The translations under genes were made by a program, and so were the position numbers. Shown here one piece after another: positions 52,772 to 52,968 of a stretch of DNA of 52,968 nt. Positions within the stretch are counted from its first letter, which is position 1. Every line of letters begins with the position of its first letter. The DNA is from Alistipes sp. (GTDB lineage Bacteria > Bacteroidota > Bacteroidia > Bacteroidales > Rikenellaceae): the NCBI GenBank assembly GCA_017937765.1, contig JAGBCY010000004.1, positions 1 to 52,968 on the forward strand, written 5' to 3'. Under the pieces are notes generated by a model. That model had not been told where the DNA came from. It saw only the letters and a program-made list of their open reading frames with translations, and ran no database searches.

Positions 52772-52894
52772 TTTCTTGTGATAAGGGGCCTACTTCGGCA
52801 CCTCAATCCAAAGAGCGAATGGGAAATACGCCGAGTATGTCCCATCCGCTCTTTCTCTTTATCGGCACCAAATTAGACCCCTTCTCGCAAGAAA
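52772..52894. repeat. Structured repeat, copy 4 of 4, directly after the aspS stop
   Basis: It is nearly identical along its whole length to the copy at 22222-22344. The core hairpin (52818-52846) is the same apart from the loop (GCCGA against GTCAA). In the arms the differences weaken pairing (for example AGACCCC where copy 1 has AGGCCCC). Confidence 0.9.
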
Positions 52895-52924
52895 TTATAG
52901 TGTGCTGTCCCAACCGTTATATCT

Positions 52925-52968
52925 CAAGTGGTAATTATTACTCACTGCTCACTGCTCACTGCTCACTG
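52925..52968. repeat. CTCACTG heptamer repeat at the window end
   Basis: ATTACTCACTG is followed by three further GCTCACTG units running to the last base. It is related to the low-complexity blocks near 22370, 31840, 34712, 34757 and 47590. Confidence 0.8.

Overview
The window looks like a chromosomal segment of a Bacteroidales bacterium, and an Alistipes-like member of the Rikenellaceae is my best guess. Support: many intergenic regions carry the Bacteroidetes -7 box TAnnTTTG, often with a -33 TTG; ribosome binding sites of the Shine-Dalgarno type are mostly absent; most genes are GC-rich; and family-typical genes are present (yceD-rpmF-plsX, a GH57/GT4/debranching glycogen cluster, long RodA, OprO/P-like porin, an alpha-oxoamine synthase of the sphingolipid/sulfonolipid type). 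The family-level placement is inference. There is no rRNA, CRISPR array, transposase or integrase.

Layout. 1-2.2 kb: the 3' end of a DUF1566-type gene, then a translationally coupled pair (thioredoxin-fold protein and Omp85-type barrel). 2.2-2.8 kb: gene-free, with about eleven degenerate 24-bp repeats and a perfect 24-bp inverted repeat. 2.8-10.3 kb: a visibly AT-rich three-gene operon read right to left, encoding a lipoprotein with a second membrane anchor, a bacterial tubulin-like GTPase (Tubulin_2 type) and a membrane protein with a papain-like protease. The protease's first 265 residues align by eye with the tubulin-like protein but lack its glycine-rich nucleotide loops. This is the strongest candidate here for an undescribed system. 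10.4-17.5 kb: LMW phosphatase, porin plus YeiH transporter, SLOG protein, YtxH/holin-like pair, a 59-bp tandem repeat running into sdaA, hemW. 17.6-22.2 kb: glycogen debranching enzyme, GT4 synthase and GH57 amylase. 22.4-31.2 kb: a lipoprotein, yceD-rpmF-plsX, an unknown gene, a broken AraC regulator, groES-groEL, rarA and a nucleoside permease. 31.3-34.7 kb: tRNA-Gln with a 59-bp duplicated 3' end flanking a highly structured 279-bp insert, dnaK, and RNase P RNA. 34.8-43.5 kb: pgi-gpsA and the elongasome operon mreB-mreC-mreD-mrdA-rodA. 43.5-52.8 kb: surE, a two-component pair, the alpha-oxoamine synthase, SMR transporter, serine hydrolase, TPR protein, tadA and aspS.

Four intergenic elements (22222-22344, 38491-38619, 47525-47580, 52772-52894) share one hairpin core with paired substitutions and a conserved A-C mismatch. 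Three of the four begin at the stop codon of the gene upstream. They look like one family of structured repeats.

Functional groupings: glycogen synthesis and turnover (17.6-22.2 kb), phospholipid precursor supply (plsX, gpsA), protein folding (groES-groEL, dnaK, sharing a TGNCA-N3/4-TGNCA upstream motif), and cell-wall elongation (mre-mrd-rod).
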